Assembly (NCBI GenBank): GCA_003224135.1
Contig: QHYO01000266.1
Coordinates: 1 to 13,216 of the forward strand
Source of the DNA: Acidobacteriota bacterium
GTDB lineage: Bacteria; Acidobacteriota; Terriglobia; Acidiferrales; UBA7541
Direction: 5' to 3'
DNA: 13,216 nucleotides
In this document: positions 1 to 7,384 of the stretch, one piece after another
Layout of the letters: every line of letters begins with the position of its first letter
Numbering within the stretch: position 1 is the first letter of the stretch
Position numbers and translations under genes: made by a program
The notes under the pieces: model-generated
Database searches by the model: none
The model's input: the letters and a program-made list of their open reading frames with translations, nothing else
What the model was told of the DNA's origin: nothing

Positions 1-45
1 CAGCGCGCCCGGTCGCTGGCGGACCGCCTGCGGCGCGACAACTAA
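1..45 (+). CDS. C-terminal end of an upstream gene (partial)
   Basis: Frame 1 is open from the window edge and reads QRARSLADRLRRDN before a TAA stop at 43-45. The codons are GC-rich (CGC, GCC, CTG, GAC, AAC), unlike the AT-rich DNA that starts right after the stop, which suggests a real gene end. The short tail is basic and probably helical (RARSLADRLRR). Only 14 codons are visible, so no function can be given, and a chance open frame is possible. Confidence 0.4.
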   Translation, partial: QRARSLADRLRRDN

Positions 46-137
46 AATTCACCTCAAATGCGGTCTGTTGTTTGTGTTTTTCGTAGAGAATTCCCTACGG
101 CAGACACAGTATTCTCGGCGAGGAGAATCCGGTACAT

Positions 138-165
138 AATTCGGCCCGCCAGTCAGAAATTCGGC
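138..165. repeat. pair of AATTCGGC direct repeats, 20 bp apart
   Basis: AATTCGGC occurs at 138-145 and again at 158-165, so the start-to-start distance is 20 bp, close to two helical turns. The pair lies about 150-175 bp upstream of the -24 element of the sigma-54 promoter, the usual range for enhancer-binding-protein sites. The placement is suggestive, but 8-bp repeats in AT-rich DNA can arise by chance. Confidence 0.2.
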
Positions 166-311
166 GCATTTTAATTTTCAGCGCTTATATTTACAATATC
201 CCGACCTACAGCAATTCGTATATTCTTCCAAATATTTAGAGCCAATTAGAGTGACTTGTCCGCGTGCTCTTGTAAATTTCAGATTCCAATATATTTAAAA
301 ATCTCCTTACG

Positions 312-328
312 TTGGCAAGTTATTTGCA
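312..328 (+). promoter_or_regulatory. sigma-54 (RpoN) -24/-12 promoter of the TonB-dependent receptor gene
   Basis: The sequence reads TTGGCAAG, four bases, then TTGCA. This matches the sigma-54 consensus YTGGCACG-N4-TTGCW at every defined position except one (A for C at position 7). The invariant GG (314-315) and GC (326-327) are separated by exactly 10 bases, as RNA polymerase with RpoN requires. Transcription would start about 12 bases after the GC, near 339, leaving a leader of roughly 140 bases before the ATG at 481. Such promoters are silent without an AAA+ activator bound upstream, so the receptor is probably controlled by an enhancer-binding protein encoded elsewhere. Confidence 0.72.
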
Positions 329-480
329 TTCTTTACAAATGCCCAGGCGTCGTCGTCGGTTTTCAGAGGGAGAGTGGTCGTACTCGTTCCTGTATTTCCT
401 GCCCAGGTCCTGGATGACGCCATAGAAGTCCGACGGTCAAGTAAGAAATTCAATCGCTGTGTATTCAGAATGGAGGAGTA

Positions 481-3400
481 ATGCGTCGCATACGCGAAGT
501 TTCATTCGTTCTCGCGCTCGTCGCCTCCCTGGGAATTGCCCTTGGGCTGAGCGCCGTACTGGCACCTGTCGCTAACGCTCAAGCAGGAATTTCGACGGGG
601 ACGATACAAGGCACGATCCTGGATCCAAACGGAGCATCTGTAGCCGGGGCTAAGGTGACGATCACGAGCAAGTCGACTGGCGCCAAGACTTCTCCGGAAG
701 TGACTAGCTCGGGTACCTACAACTCTGGACCGCTTGCGCCCGGCGATTACGTGGTTCGAGTGGAGGCCAGTGGTTTCAAGGCGCTCGAACAAACCGTGTC
801 TGTTCAGGTCGGCAACATCACGCCCGGTACGGTGACATTGGAAATCGGTTCCGAAAGCGCCGTAGTCACGGTTGAAGGCACCGCACTTGCCGTGAATACC
901 GAACAAACAACCATTCAGGGCGTAGTTACGAGCACGCAAATCGAAAACCTTCCGATCAACGGCCGCAATTTCCTGGACCTTGCCCAACTCGAGCCCGGAG
1001 TTCAGATTCAGGACGGAGGGAATTTTGACCCCACCAAAAAAGGGTTCTCTTCGATCTCGTTCGGTGGCCGCTTTGGACGCACCGCGCGCATCGAAGTTGA
1101 TGGTCTCGATATTTCCGATGAGACCGTGGGAACCACCACGCAAAACATTTCCGTGGGCACGATTAAAGAATTTCAGGTGAGCCAATCGAGTCTTGATCTG
1201 GCGACGGAATTGACTTCGTCTGGAACGGTCAACATCACCACACGCTCGGGCACCAATAGCGTTCATGGGGACGGTTTTTTCAACTATCGAGGAGATGCAA
1301 CATCAGCAAAGTTTGGCGATCCGCCAGCGAAGTTCGACCGGAAGCAATACGGGGTGAGTTTGGGTGGCCCAATTATCAAGGACAAGTTGTTCGCATTTGG
1401 ATCGGGAGAACGAACAACACAGGATTTGCTGGCAACGGTAAATCCAGCAGCACCATTCGATGCCCTCGCCGGCTCATTCAACAGTCCATTCCGCGACCAG
1501 CAGTGGCTCGGGCGCTTGGATTACAACCTCACCTCAAACGTCCGAATCTTTTTTAAATACACCTACGAGCAGAACAGGGCAGTCGGTGCTTTCGTTCCAG
1601 GAACATTTAGCCCTTTCGCCAACGTTGACTACACACCTTCCTATGGCGGCGGCGTTGACTTCAATACCGGTTCGTTCACGCACAGCTTCCGCGTAGGCTA
1701 CATGAAGTTCCGGAATGGAATCGCTGACGCGGTTACTGGCACTAACATACTCAACCTAGCCCCCGGCGTGATGGTGAACATCGGCAACGGTGGGACTGGG
1801 TGCACTGCATCCGGTGAACTCTTTTGTTCTGGCGCTAACATTCTTGCCCCGCAGAAGACTTACCAATCCAACAAACAATTCAAATATGACGGCTCAAAAG
1901 TCTTTCACAGCCATATTTTCCGCTATGGCGTCGGCTTCAATCGCATCCTAGGTGGCGGATTCGCCAGCTTTTATGGAATCGATCCAGCCATTCGAGCCTC
2001 ATTTACAGACGCTTCTCAGGCAGCAGCAGCCAGCGGGCCGTTTCCCGGAGGGATTTCGAACCCGTTGAATTATCCGGTGTCGCGGATTCGGTTGGGTAAC
2101 GGTCAGGGTTGTTTCACTGAAATCAGTGAATTTGGCCAGGATTGCGGCGGACAGTACGACTCTCGATTCCAGGTCTACCTCGGCGATTCCTGGAAAGTTA
2201 AGCCGAACTTCACGCTGGTTTACGGGGTCAGATACAACCGGGATACCGGCCGTACAGACTCAGACCTGGGAAGTGTTCCGTGCTCAGCCGTCACAACGCC
2301 TGGCTTTCCAGGCTGTTCAGGGAATTTACTTGATCAGGTGCGTCAGGGTTTCGGCAGCCGCGTAAGCCAACCTGATAACAATGTCGGCGGAACACTCGGG
2401 TTCGCATGGGATCCCTGGAAGAAGGGGAAAACCTCTATCCGAGCGGGCGCGGGCATCTACTATGAAAATGCGGTGTTTAACAACGTTCTGTTCGACCGCC
2501 CGGGCCGCTTGCCCACCGGTCTTTTCAATCTAACGCAAGATATCTGCCCGAGTGGAGTGCTAAATCTCCCAGACGGTTCTACAGTGGACACGTCGGGCCT
2601 ATGCACCCAGCCGATCGGAAATGTCGTCGATCAGGTCGTTGCCTTGCAGAAACAGTTCCAGCAGGCGACGGCGCAAGCTGGCGCGCAGGCGAATGGCGGA
2701 TATGTGGGCAACGCCCTCGCCGCCGGCGCCGCCGTGACTGGAGTAACGCTCTATTCGCCGAACTACCAGTCTCCTCGATCCTACCAAATGAACGTTGGGT
2801 TTCAGCATGAGCTGAAGCACGGCACGATTGTCTCGGTGGACTACCTGCGTAATGTCGGCGTTCACACGTTGCTCGCCATCGATGAAAACCACGTCGGCGA
2901 TGCCAAGTTCCTTGATCCCGCCGGAGCGGCTGCCGCCATCGCGGCGACCAATTCGTCATTCGGTTGCGGTGGAGCAGGAGCAGCCGGCATCGACTGCGCT
3001 ATCACTAAAGGCGCAACGATCGCCGACTATGCCAACAATGGATTGACGGACGGAAACTTCTGGACGGGCGGCGTTCCTGTTACGGATAGTAACGGCGCTC
3101 TTACCGGGAATGGGCAAATCGCATTCCCGGGCAAGAACCCGTTTTTCGGCCAGGTTCAATTTCTGGAACCTGTCGGACGCTCAGTCTACAATGCCATGCA
3201 GGTCAAACTAACTTCCGACCTGAAAACTCCGTTCCGAGCGATAAAGTACTTCAACGCGCAGATTTCCTACTCGCTGTCTCGTTATAACAGTACAGCTACT
3301 GACGCGGACTTCATCAACAACGCCATCGACTACGACAATCCGGGGCGTTTCTTTGGACCGAACGGTCTGGACCGTACCCATCAACTCTCGGCTGGCGTAG

Positions 3401-4092
3401 TGATGGAGTTGCCTGCGGGCGTCCGCATGAACTTCATAACACACTGGTACACGGCCTTGCCACAAACGCTTACCTGGGCGGCACCCGGAGACGCTGAAGA
3501 CATTTTCCAATTCGATACGGCGGGTGACGGACAGACGACGCTGGCTCCGGTGCCAGGTTCGAATATTGGTTCGTTCGGCCGCGGCATCAAGGCCGGGAAC
3601 TTGAATACTTTCCTTCAGCAATATAGCGATAAGTTTGGCAACCAATTGACACCCGCAGGACAGGCGCTTGTCAGCGCAGGACTGTTCACACAAACACAAT
3701 TGCAACAGCTCTGCGCGGTAACGCCGTCCCTGACACCGATCGGGAACTGCGCCGCGGCGGAACCTCAGTTGCAGTTGGCCTCGGCGCCGAGTGGAAATAT
3801 CGGCAACGACGCATTCTTTACGTTCGATCTGAGGCTGGGTTGGGCGATCAGGCCGGTTCGAAAGTGGGAACACTTCCGGATCGAGCCACAAGCTGCTTTC
3901 TATAACTTGTTCAACCGGCATAATTACAACGGTCCAGACGCCTTGCTGGCGGGCACCTTGGATGGCGGATCCACTTCCGTGAACGGCGCCACAAAGGCGA
4001 CTCGTCTGCCCCTGCTTACAGGCCTGGGTTCGGGCGTGTTCGCACTGGGTGCGCCGCGATCCATGGAGTTCGGATTCAAGGCCACTTTTTAG
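481..4092 (+). CDS. TonB-dependent receptor, Oar-like, with N-terminal carboxypeptidase-regulatory-like domain
   Basis: An outer-membrane receptor of 1203 residues, probably for an oligosaccharide, peptide or metal complex; the ligand cannot be read from the sequence. The start is well supported: GGAGGA lies just before the ATG and an export signal follows (MRRIREVSF, a hydrophobic core at about 8-30, cleavage after ANA or AQA at 33-35). Residues about 38-118 form a carboxypeptidase-regulatory-like beta-sandwich (GTIQGTILDPNGASVAGAKV through GDYVVRVEASGFK), the usual front domain of Oar-like receptors. Residues about 140-255 are the plug (IENLPINGRNFLDLAQLEPG, then IEVDGLDISDE and SGTVNITTRSGTN). 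The rest is a 22-strand-type barrel ending in aromatic F, as barrel proteins do. No TonB box could be identified with confidence. All 12 cysteines fall in six close pairs. The gene is monocistronic: a sigma-54 promoter lies upstream and an intrinsic terminator follows. Length and architecture are normal for the acidobacterial family. Confidence 0.92.
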   Translation: MRRIREVSFVLALVASLGIALGLSAVLAPVANAQAGISTGTIQGTILDPNGASVAGAKVTITSKSTGAKTSPEVTSSGTYNSGPLAPGDYVVRVEASGFKALEQTVSVQVGNITPGTVTLEIGSESAVVTVEGTALAVNTEQTTIQGVVTSTQIENLPINGRNFLDLAQLEPGVQIQDGGNFDPTKKGFSSISFGGRFGRTARIEVDGLDISDETVGTTTQNISVGTIKEFQVSQSSLDLATELTSSGTVNITTRSGTNSVHGDGFFNYRGDATSAKFGDPPAKFDRKQYGVSLGGPIIKDKLFAFGSGERTTQDLLATVNPAAPFDALAGSFNSPFRDQQWLGRLDYNLTSNVRIFFKYTYEQNRAVGAFVPGTFSPFANVDYTPSYGGGVDFNTGSFTHSFRVGYMKFRNGIADAVTGTNILNLAPGVMVNIGNGGTGCTASGELFCSGANILAPQKTYQSNKQFKYDGSKVFHSHIFRYGVGFNRILGGGFASFYGIDPAIRASFTDASQAAAASGPFPGGISNPLNYPVSRIRLGNGQGCFTEISEFGQDCGGQYDSRFQVYLGDSWKVKPNFTLVYGVRYNRDTGRTDSDLGSVPCSAVTTPGFPGCSGNLLDQVRQGFGSRVSQPDNNVGGTLGFAWDPWKKGKTSIRAGAGIYYENAVFNNVLFDRPGRLPTGLFNLTQDICPSGVLNLPDGSTVDTSGLCTQPIGNVVDQVVALQKQFQQATAQAGAQANGGYVGNALAAGAAVTGVTLYSPNYQSPRSYQMNVGFQHELKHGTIVSVDYLRNVGVHTLLAIDENHVGDAKFLDPAGAAAAIAATNSSFGCGGAGAAGIDCAITKGATIADYANNGLTDGNFWTGGVPVTDSNGALTGNGQIAFPGKNPFFGQVQFLEPVGRSVYNAMQVKLTSDLKTPFRAIKYFNAQISYSLSRYNSTATDADFINNAIDYDNPGRFFGPNGLDRTHQLSAGVVMELPAGVRMNFITHWYTALPQTLTWAAPGDAEDIFQFDTAGDGQTTLAPVPGSNIGSFGRGIKAGNLNTFLQQYSDKFGNQLTPAGQALVSAGLFTQTQLQQLCAVTPSLTPIGNCAAAEPQLQLASAPSGNIGNDAFFTFDLRLGWAIRPVRKWEHFRIEPQAAFYNLFNRHNYNGPDALLAGTLDGGSTSVNGATKATRLPLLTGLGSGVFALGAPRSMEFGFKATF

Positions 4093-4113
4093 TTCATTTC
4101 AACCGTGGGGACG

Positions 4114-4148
4114 AAACGGCGGGAAGCGAAGGGCTTCCCGCCGTTTTT
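4114..4148 (+). terminator. intrinsic terminator of the TonB-dependent receptor gene
   Basis: AAACGGCGGGAAGC (4114-4127) pairs perfectly over 14 bp with GCTTCCCGCCGTTT (4133-4146) around a 5-base GAAGG loop, and a run of five T ends at 4148. It begins 21 bases after the receptor stop codon. This is a textbook rho-independent terminator, so the permease genes downstream need their own promoter. Confidence 0.93.
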
Positions 4149-4207
4149 GCATTTTTGGATCGCGTTGATGCAGGGCGCGGGCGTCCGTACCTCCGTAATT
4201 TATGGGC

Positions 4208-4231
4208 GCTTCGCTGCGTATGTTAGGATGA
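4208..4231 (+). promoter_or_regulatory. promoter-like motif upstream of the permease pair, shared with the CadC-like gene
   Basis: The 24 bases run from GCTTCGC through CGTA to TTAGGATGA. They match the 24 bases at 7584-7607 at 20 positions; only positions 8-9 and 13-14 of the motif differ. TAGGAT at 4224-4229 could be a -10 hexamer (TATAAT-like), placing the start of transcription near 4236, some 20 bases before the ATG at 4256. No good -35 hexamer stands at the right distance. The same arrangement upstream of an unrelated gene is the main argument that the motif is functional. Confidence 0.45.
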
Positions 4232-4255
4232 GGACATTCCTGCACAACCTTGTTC

Positions 4256-5719
4256 ATGGACCAGCCTGACACAGGATCTTTGCCTAATCCGTTGGCCGTT
4301 CCGGCAGCAAACGAGCGAGTGGCTGGCGGCGCGGCTATCGGTGCGGGCGCGAAGCAGTTTTCGTCGAGCACGACCGCGAAGCGGTCTCCGTCAAGTACGA
4401 CCGCGAAGCGGTCTCCGTCAAGTACGACCGCGAAGCGGTCTCCGTCAAGTACGACCGCGAAGCGGTCTCCGTCAAGTACGACCGCGAAGCGGTCGATGAA
4501 CCTTTCTGAGGCGGTGGCAATTGCGACGTCGAGCTTGTGGGCGCACAAGCTGCGCAGCGTGCTGACGCTCCTTGGCGTGGTGATTGGCGTGGCCGCGGTG
4601 ATCGCGGTGGTGAGCCTCATCAACGGCGCGAACCAGTATGTCGCCACAAAAGTTTTCAATCTTGGCGCAGATGTCTTTGGCGTGTCGAAACAGCCTTCCA
4701 TCATCACCAACGTGGACGACTGGCTTGAATTCCAGAAACGCAAACGCATCGATTCCGAGGACTACGACGCAATCAAGGAACTTTGTAAGTCGTGCAAAGG
4801 CATTGGCGCTTCACTGGGCGGGCGGGTTGAGGTGCGTAGCGGGATGAATTCATTGAAGGACACGAATCTTCGCGCGTGGACTCCTGAAATGGCCGCGCTT
4901 TACGATGTGGACCTCGTCGAAGGCCGCCACATTACCGACGCCGACCTGAAGAGCGCGTCTCCCGCGTGCGTGGTTGGCATGGACATTGTGGACAACCTGA
5001 TGCCGGGCGTCGATCCTGTTGGCAGAGAGATTCGCTGGAATAATTTTCCCTGCACGGTGATCGGCGTCGGGAAAAAGGAAGGGTCGTCGCTTGGCACTTC
5101 GCTGGACAACTGGATCATCCTCCCGCTGACCGCATACCGGAAAGATTTCGGCTCGCAAACCGATTCCTTGCGCATCACGGTGCGCGCCGGATCCGCGGCA
5201 AAGATTCAGGATAGCGTCGACGAAGTTCGCCAAATCATGCGCGGGCGCCGCCATCTAAGCTATGGAACGAAAGACGATTTTGCGATTGAAACCAGCGATT
5301 CTTTTCTTTCGTTGTGGAAAGACATCAGCTCCTCTTTTTTTGTGGTGACCATCGCCATCGCTTCGATTTCGCTCGTTGTGGGCGGGATCGTGATCATGAA
5401 CATCATGCTGGTGAGCGTCACGGAACGAACGCGCGAAATAGGCATTCGCAAAGCGCTTGGCGCGCGCCGCGGCGACATTCTGCTGCAATTTCTGATTGAG
5501 TCTTCGACGATCGCAGTCATTGGCGGAGCGATTGGCGTAATCTGCGGCGTGCTCGCGGCAAGACTTGTTTCGGTTGTATCGCCGCTGCCTGCTGCGGTTC
5601 AATTGTGGTCGGTTATTGGAGGATTACTCGTCGCGCTGAGCGTGGGACTCTTTTTCGGGACGTATCCGGCCTCGAAAGCTTCGCGGCTTGATCCAGTGGA
5701 AGCTTTGCGCTCCGAATAG
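4256..5719 (+). CDS. MacB/FtsX-like ABC transporter permease with repeat-bearing N-terminal extension
   Basis: An inner-membrane permease of the MacB type, the class that couples ATP hydrolysis to movements in the periplasm. Numbering from the ATG at 4256 (487 residues), the first helix lies at about 101-124 (SVLTLLGVVIGVAAVIAVVS). It is followed by the periplasmic core domain, including VVGMDIVDNLMPGVDPVG and FPCTVIGVGKKEG. The C-terminal FtsX domain has three helices, with the loop ERTREIGIRKALGARR at about 390-405 and the ending YPASKASRLDPVEALRSE. The first 80 residues are unusual: a Pro/Ala stretch, then five copies of a nine-residue Ser/Thr/Lys/Arg unit (SPSSTTAKR). ATG at 4496 (MNLSEAVAIATSSLWAHKLR) would give a normal family start, so the extension may be untranslated. 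Neither start has a clear ribosome-binding site; TTG at 4250 also opens the frame. I prefer 4256 because the promoter-like motif lies just upstream. No ATPase gene is nearby. Confidence 0.85.
   Translation: MDQPDTGSLPNPLAVPAANERVAGGAAIGAGAKQFSSSTTAKRSPSSTTAKRSPSSTTAKRSPSSTTAKRSPSSTTAKRSMNLSEAVAIATSSLWAHKLRSVLTLLGVVIGVAAVIAVVSLINGANQYVATKVFNLGADVFGVSKQPSIITNVDDWLEFQKRKRIDSEDYDAIKELCKSCKGIGASLGGRVEVRSGMNSLKDTNLRAWTPEMAALYDVDLVEGRHITDADLKSASPACVVGMDIVDNLMPGVDPVGREIRWNNFPCTVIGVGKKEGSSLGTSLDNWIILPLTAYRKDFGSQTDSLRITVRAGSAAKIQDSVDEVRQIMRGRRHLSYGTKDDFAIETSDSFLSLWKDISSSFFVVTIAIASISLVVGGIVIMNIMLVSVTERTREIGIRKALGARRGDILLQFLIESSTIAVIGGAIGVICGVLAARLVSVVSPLPAAVQLWSVIGGLLVALSVGLFFGTYPASKASRLDPVEALRSE
4360..4494 (+). 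repeat. five tandem 27-bp repeats, each a GACCGC-GAA-GCGGTC hairpin
   Basis: The 135 bases are exactly five units of 27. Units 2-5 (4387-4494) share the same 12-base spacer (TCCGTCAAGTAC) and the same 15-base palindrome; unit 1 differs at three spacer positions. The palindromes lie at 4372-4386, 4399-4413, 4426-4440, 4453-4467 and 4480-4494. Each has a 6-bp stem and a GAA loop, with the core GCGAAGC, a sequence known to form an exceptionally stable DNA mini-hairpin. The unit is nine codons, so gain or loss of copies keeps the frame of the permease gene it sits in. Near-identity of four units points to recent expansion. Confidence 0.95.
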
Positions 5720-5728
5720 AAGAATTCT

Positions 5729-7069
5729 GTGGAAACTGGAATGTCGACGATCGCCAACACGCTTGCTGATTCCCGCACGGGACGTCTGAAGGCGCTGGTA
5801 CGCGTCGAAAATTCGCTGAAACTCAGCGAACAAGTTGCGCTCGCTCTGGACACGCTTCGCAAGAATTTGTTGCGCTCGGCGCTCACGATTCTTGGAATCG
5901 TTATTGGCATCACCACGGTGATAGCGGTCAGTTCGGTGATTAACGGGCTTAACGACAACGTGCTTGGCGGCATTCGCGATCTCGGCTCGGACACTATCAT
6001 CGCGTATCGATTCCCATGGGCATCGTTGTCCCGGCCACCCAGCGAATGGTTTACGCGCAAGGAACTGCTGCCGGAGTTTGCCGATGATATGGCGAATCTC
6101 CCTCACGTGAAAGCCGCCTCGCCGTCCATGCGCATTTTTCAACCGCAATTCGGCGTCGGAACTTCGGATGTGCGCCACGGTTCGAATCGGGCGAAGAATG
6201 TGATCCTGCAGGGGAATTCGCCTTCCATCACGCAAATCTTTGATCTGAAAATCGCAACAGGCCGCGAATTCAACGAAACAGATGCTGAGCATCACGCGCC
6301 GGTGGTACTGCTTGGATTCGACACTGTGAATCTTTTGTTTCCAGCGGGCAGCGACAAAGCCGTCGGGCAGGAAGTCACGATTGATGGACAGCTATTCACG
6401 GTGATTGGCACCCTGCAGAAGCGCCGCCAGGGGATTTCGGGCGGTTCGAATCCCGAAGACAACATTGCGCTCATGCCTGTGACAACGCTGCGGAAGCTTT
6501 ATCCGAACAAGCGTGATTACGTCATCTTTGCGAAAGCGAGTGATCCCAAGTATGTAACGGAAGCAGTGGAGGAAATCCGCGATCTACTTCGCCGCAAGCG
6601 CCGGCTCTCCAACGAAAAACCCGATGATTTTGCGCTGTTCACTTCGGATTACTTTCTCGACCTCTGGAACAAAATCAGCAGCCTGATTTTTATTCTGATG
6701 TTTGCTATCGCTTCAGTGGGTTTGCTGGTTGGCGGGATCGGCGTGATGAACATCATGCTCGTCAGCGTGACCGAGAGAACGCGCGAGATCGGTGTTCGTA
6801 AAGCGATCGGCGCGAAGCGCAGCAACATCCTGATGCAGTTTCTGATCGAGGCAGTGACACTCAGCGCGCTGGGCGGAATTATCGGCGTGATTCTCGGCGC
6901 AGGCCTGACCGCGCTGCTGAAATACGCAGTTCACATGCCCGCGGAGCTTTCCGGTTTTTGGGTGTTCACGGCGCTGATCCTCTGTGCACTGATTGGAATT
7001 GGTTTCGGAATTTACCCCGCGTGGAAAGCAGCGCGACTCGACCCTGTAGAAGCTCTCCGTTACGAATGA
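5729..7069 (+). CDS. MacB/FtsX-like ABC transporter permease, second of a tandem pair
   Basis: A second inner-membrane MacB-type permease, 446 residues from a GTG at 5729, nine bases after the previous stop, so almost certainly co-transcribed. ATG at 5741 is an alternative start and would cost four residues. The cytoplasmic front is about 48 residues, then a first helix at about 50-73 (SALTILGIVIGITTVIAVSS). The periplasmic core includes PVVLLGFDTVNLLFP and QLFTVIGTLQKRRQG. Three helices of the FtsX domain follow, at about 319-344, 375-400 and 410-428. The loop ERTREIGVRKAIGAKR sits at 349-364 and the end reads YPAWKAARLDPVEALRYE. By hand, the last 132 residues align without gaps to the last 132 of the first permease with about 73 identities, so the two arose by duplication and may work as a heterodimer. 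The partner ATPase and membrane-fusion protein are not in the window. The substrate is unknown. Confidence 0.9.
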   Translation: METGMSTIANTLADSRTGRLKALVRVENSLKLSEQVALALDTLRKNLLRSALTILGIVIGITTVIAVSSVINGLNDNVLGGIRDLGSDTIIAYRFPWASLSRPPSEWFTRKELLPEFADDMANLPHVKAASPSMRIFQPQFGVGTSDVRHGSNRAKNVILQGNSPSITQIFDLKIATGREFNETDAEHHAPVVLLGFDTVNLLFPAGSDKAVGQEVTIDGQLFTVIGTLQKRRQGISGGSNPEDNIALMPVTTLRKLYPNKRDYVIFAKASDPKYVTEAVEEIRDLLRRKRRLSNEKPDDFALFTSDYFLDLWNKISSLIFILMFAIASVGLLVGGIGVMNIMLVSVTERTREIGVRKAIGAKRSNILMQFLIEAVTLSALGGIIGVILGAGLTALLKYAVHMPAELSGFWVFTALILCALIGIGFGIYPAWKAARLDPVEALRYE

Positions 7070-7071
7070 GG

Positions 7072-7384
7072 GTTCGACCAAACATCCTTCATGCGTCCGC
7101 AACCTTTTTCCCTCCGCTGTCTCCACAAGAGAAACCCTGCGATTTCTCGTTGCTGAAAACTCTTCGCCTGACGGAACGTCTGCACCTGTCCGCGGGCGCC
7201 AATTTTTACAACGTTTTCAATCATCCGAACTTTGCCAATCCCGTGAACGACATTTCAAGTGGGCAGTTTGGCACGATCCGATCGACGGTAGCGCCACCGA
7301 CGAATCCATACGGCGTATTCGCTGGCCGCTGGATCCGCCGTTTCCGGCCGCCTCATCCAATTGACCACTCGTTTGACTTTTTAG
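7072..7384 (+). pseudogene. C-terminal relic of another TonB-dependent receptor, frameshifted
   Basis: Immediately after the second permease, one frame reads CDFSLLKTLRLTERLHLSAG at about 7138-7197, then NFYNVFNHPNFANPVNDISS and GQFGTIRSTVAPPTNPYGVF. These are the standard last strands of an acidobacterial Oar-like receptor. At about 7321-7330 the frame is lost: the proper ending, LAAGSAVSGRLIQLTTRLTF followed by TAG at 7382-7384, continues in the next frame. The signal peptide, plug and most of the barrel are missing. Weak similarity (RPNIL, recalling the RNIL of intact relatives) reaches back to about 7085, so the break lies close to the permease stop codon. It is not a copy of the intact receptor at 481-4092, whose C-terminus differs. 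I infer a decayed gene truncated by the event that brought in, or deleted up to, the permease pair. Confidence 0.85.

Larger units (their letters stand above)
46..480. other. AT-rich intergenic region and 5' leader of the receptor gene
   Basis: This 435-base stretch has no convincing gene on either strand. Positions 120-340 are distinctly AT-rich compared with all coding DNA in the window, as expected for a regulatory region. It holds a small hairpin (CGTAG at 82-86 against CTACG at 95-99), two AATTCGGC direct repeats (138-145 and 158-165), the sigma-54 promoter (312-328), and a predicted untranslated leader of about 140 bases from near 339 to the start codon at 481. GCCCAGG occurs twice in the leader, at 341-347 and 401-407, and CCAGG-T-CCTGG at 403-413 is a small palindrome. 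I do not recognise a riboswitch. Confidence 0.6.

Noticed and set aside
82..99. Hairpin CGTAG / CTACG as a terminator for the gene ending at 45
   Set aside because: The stem is only 5 bp and there is no T-run after it.
4099..4749. A 216-residue minus-strand open frame across the start of the first permease gene
   Set aside because: It is kept open by the 27-bp repeat array and by the permease codons on the other strand; its protein has no recognisable domain and it runs through the receptor gene's terminator.
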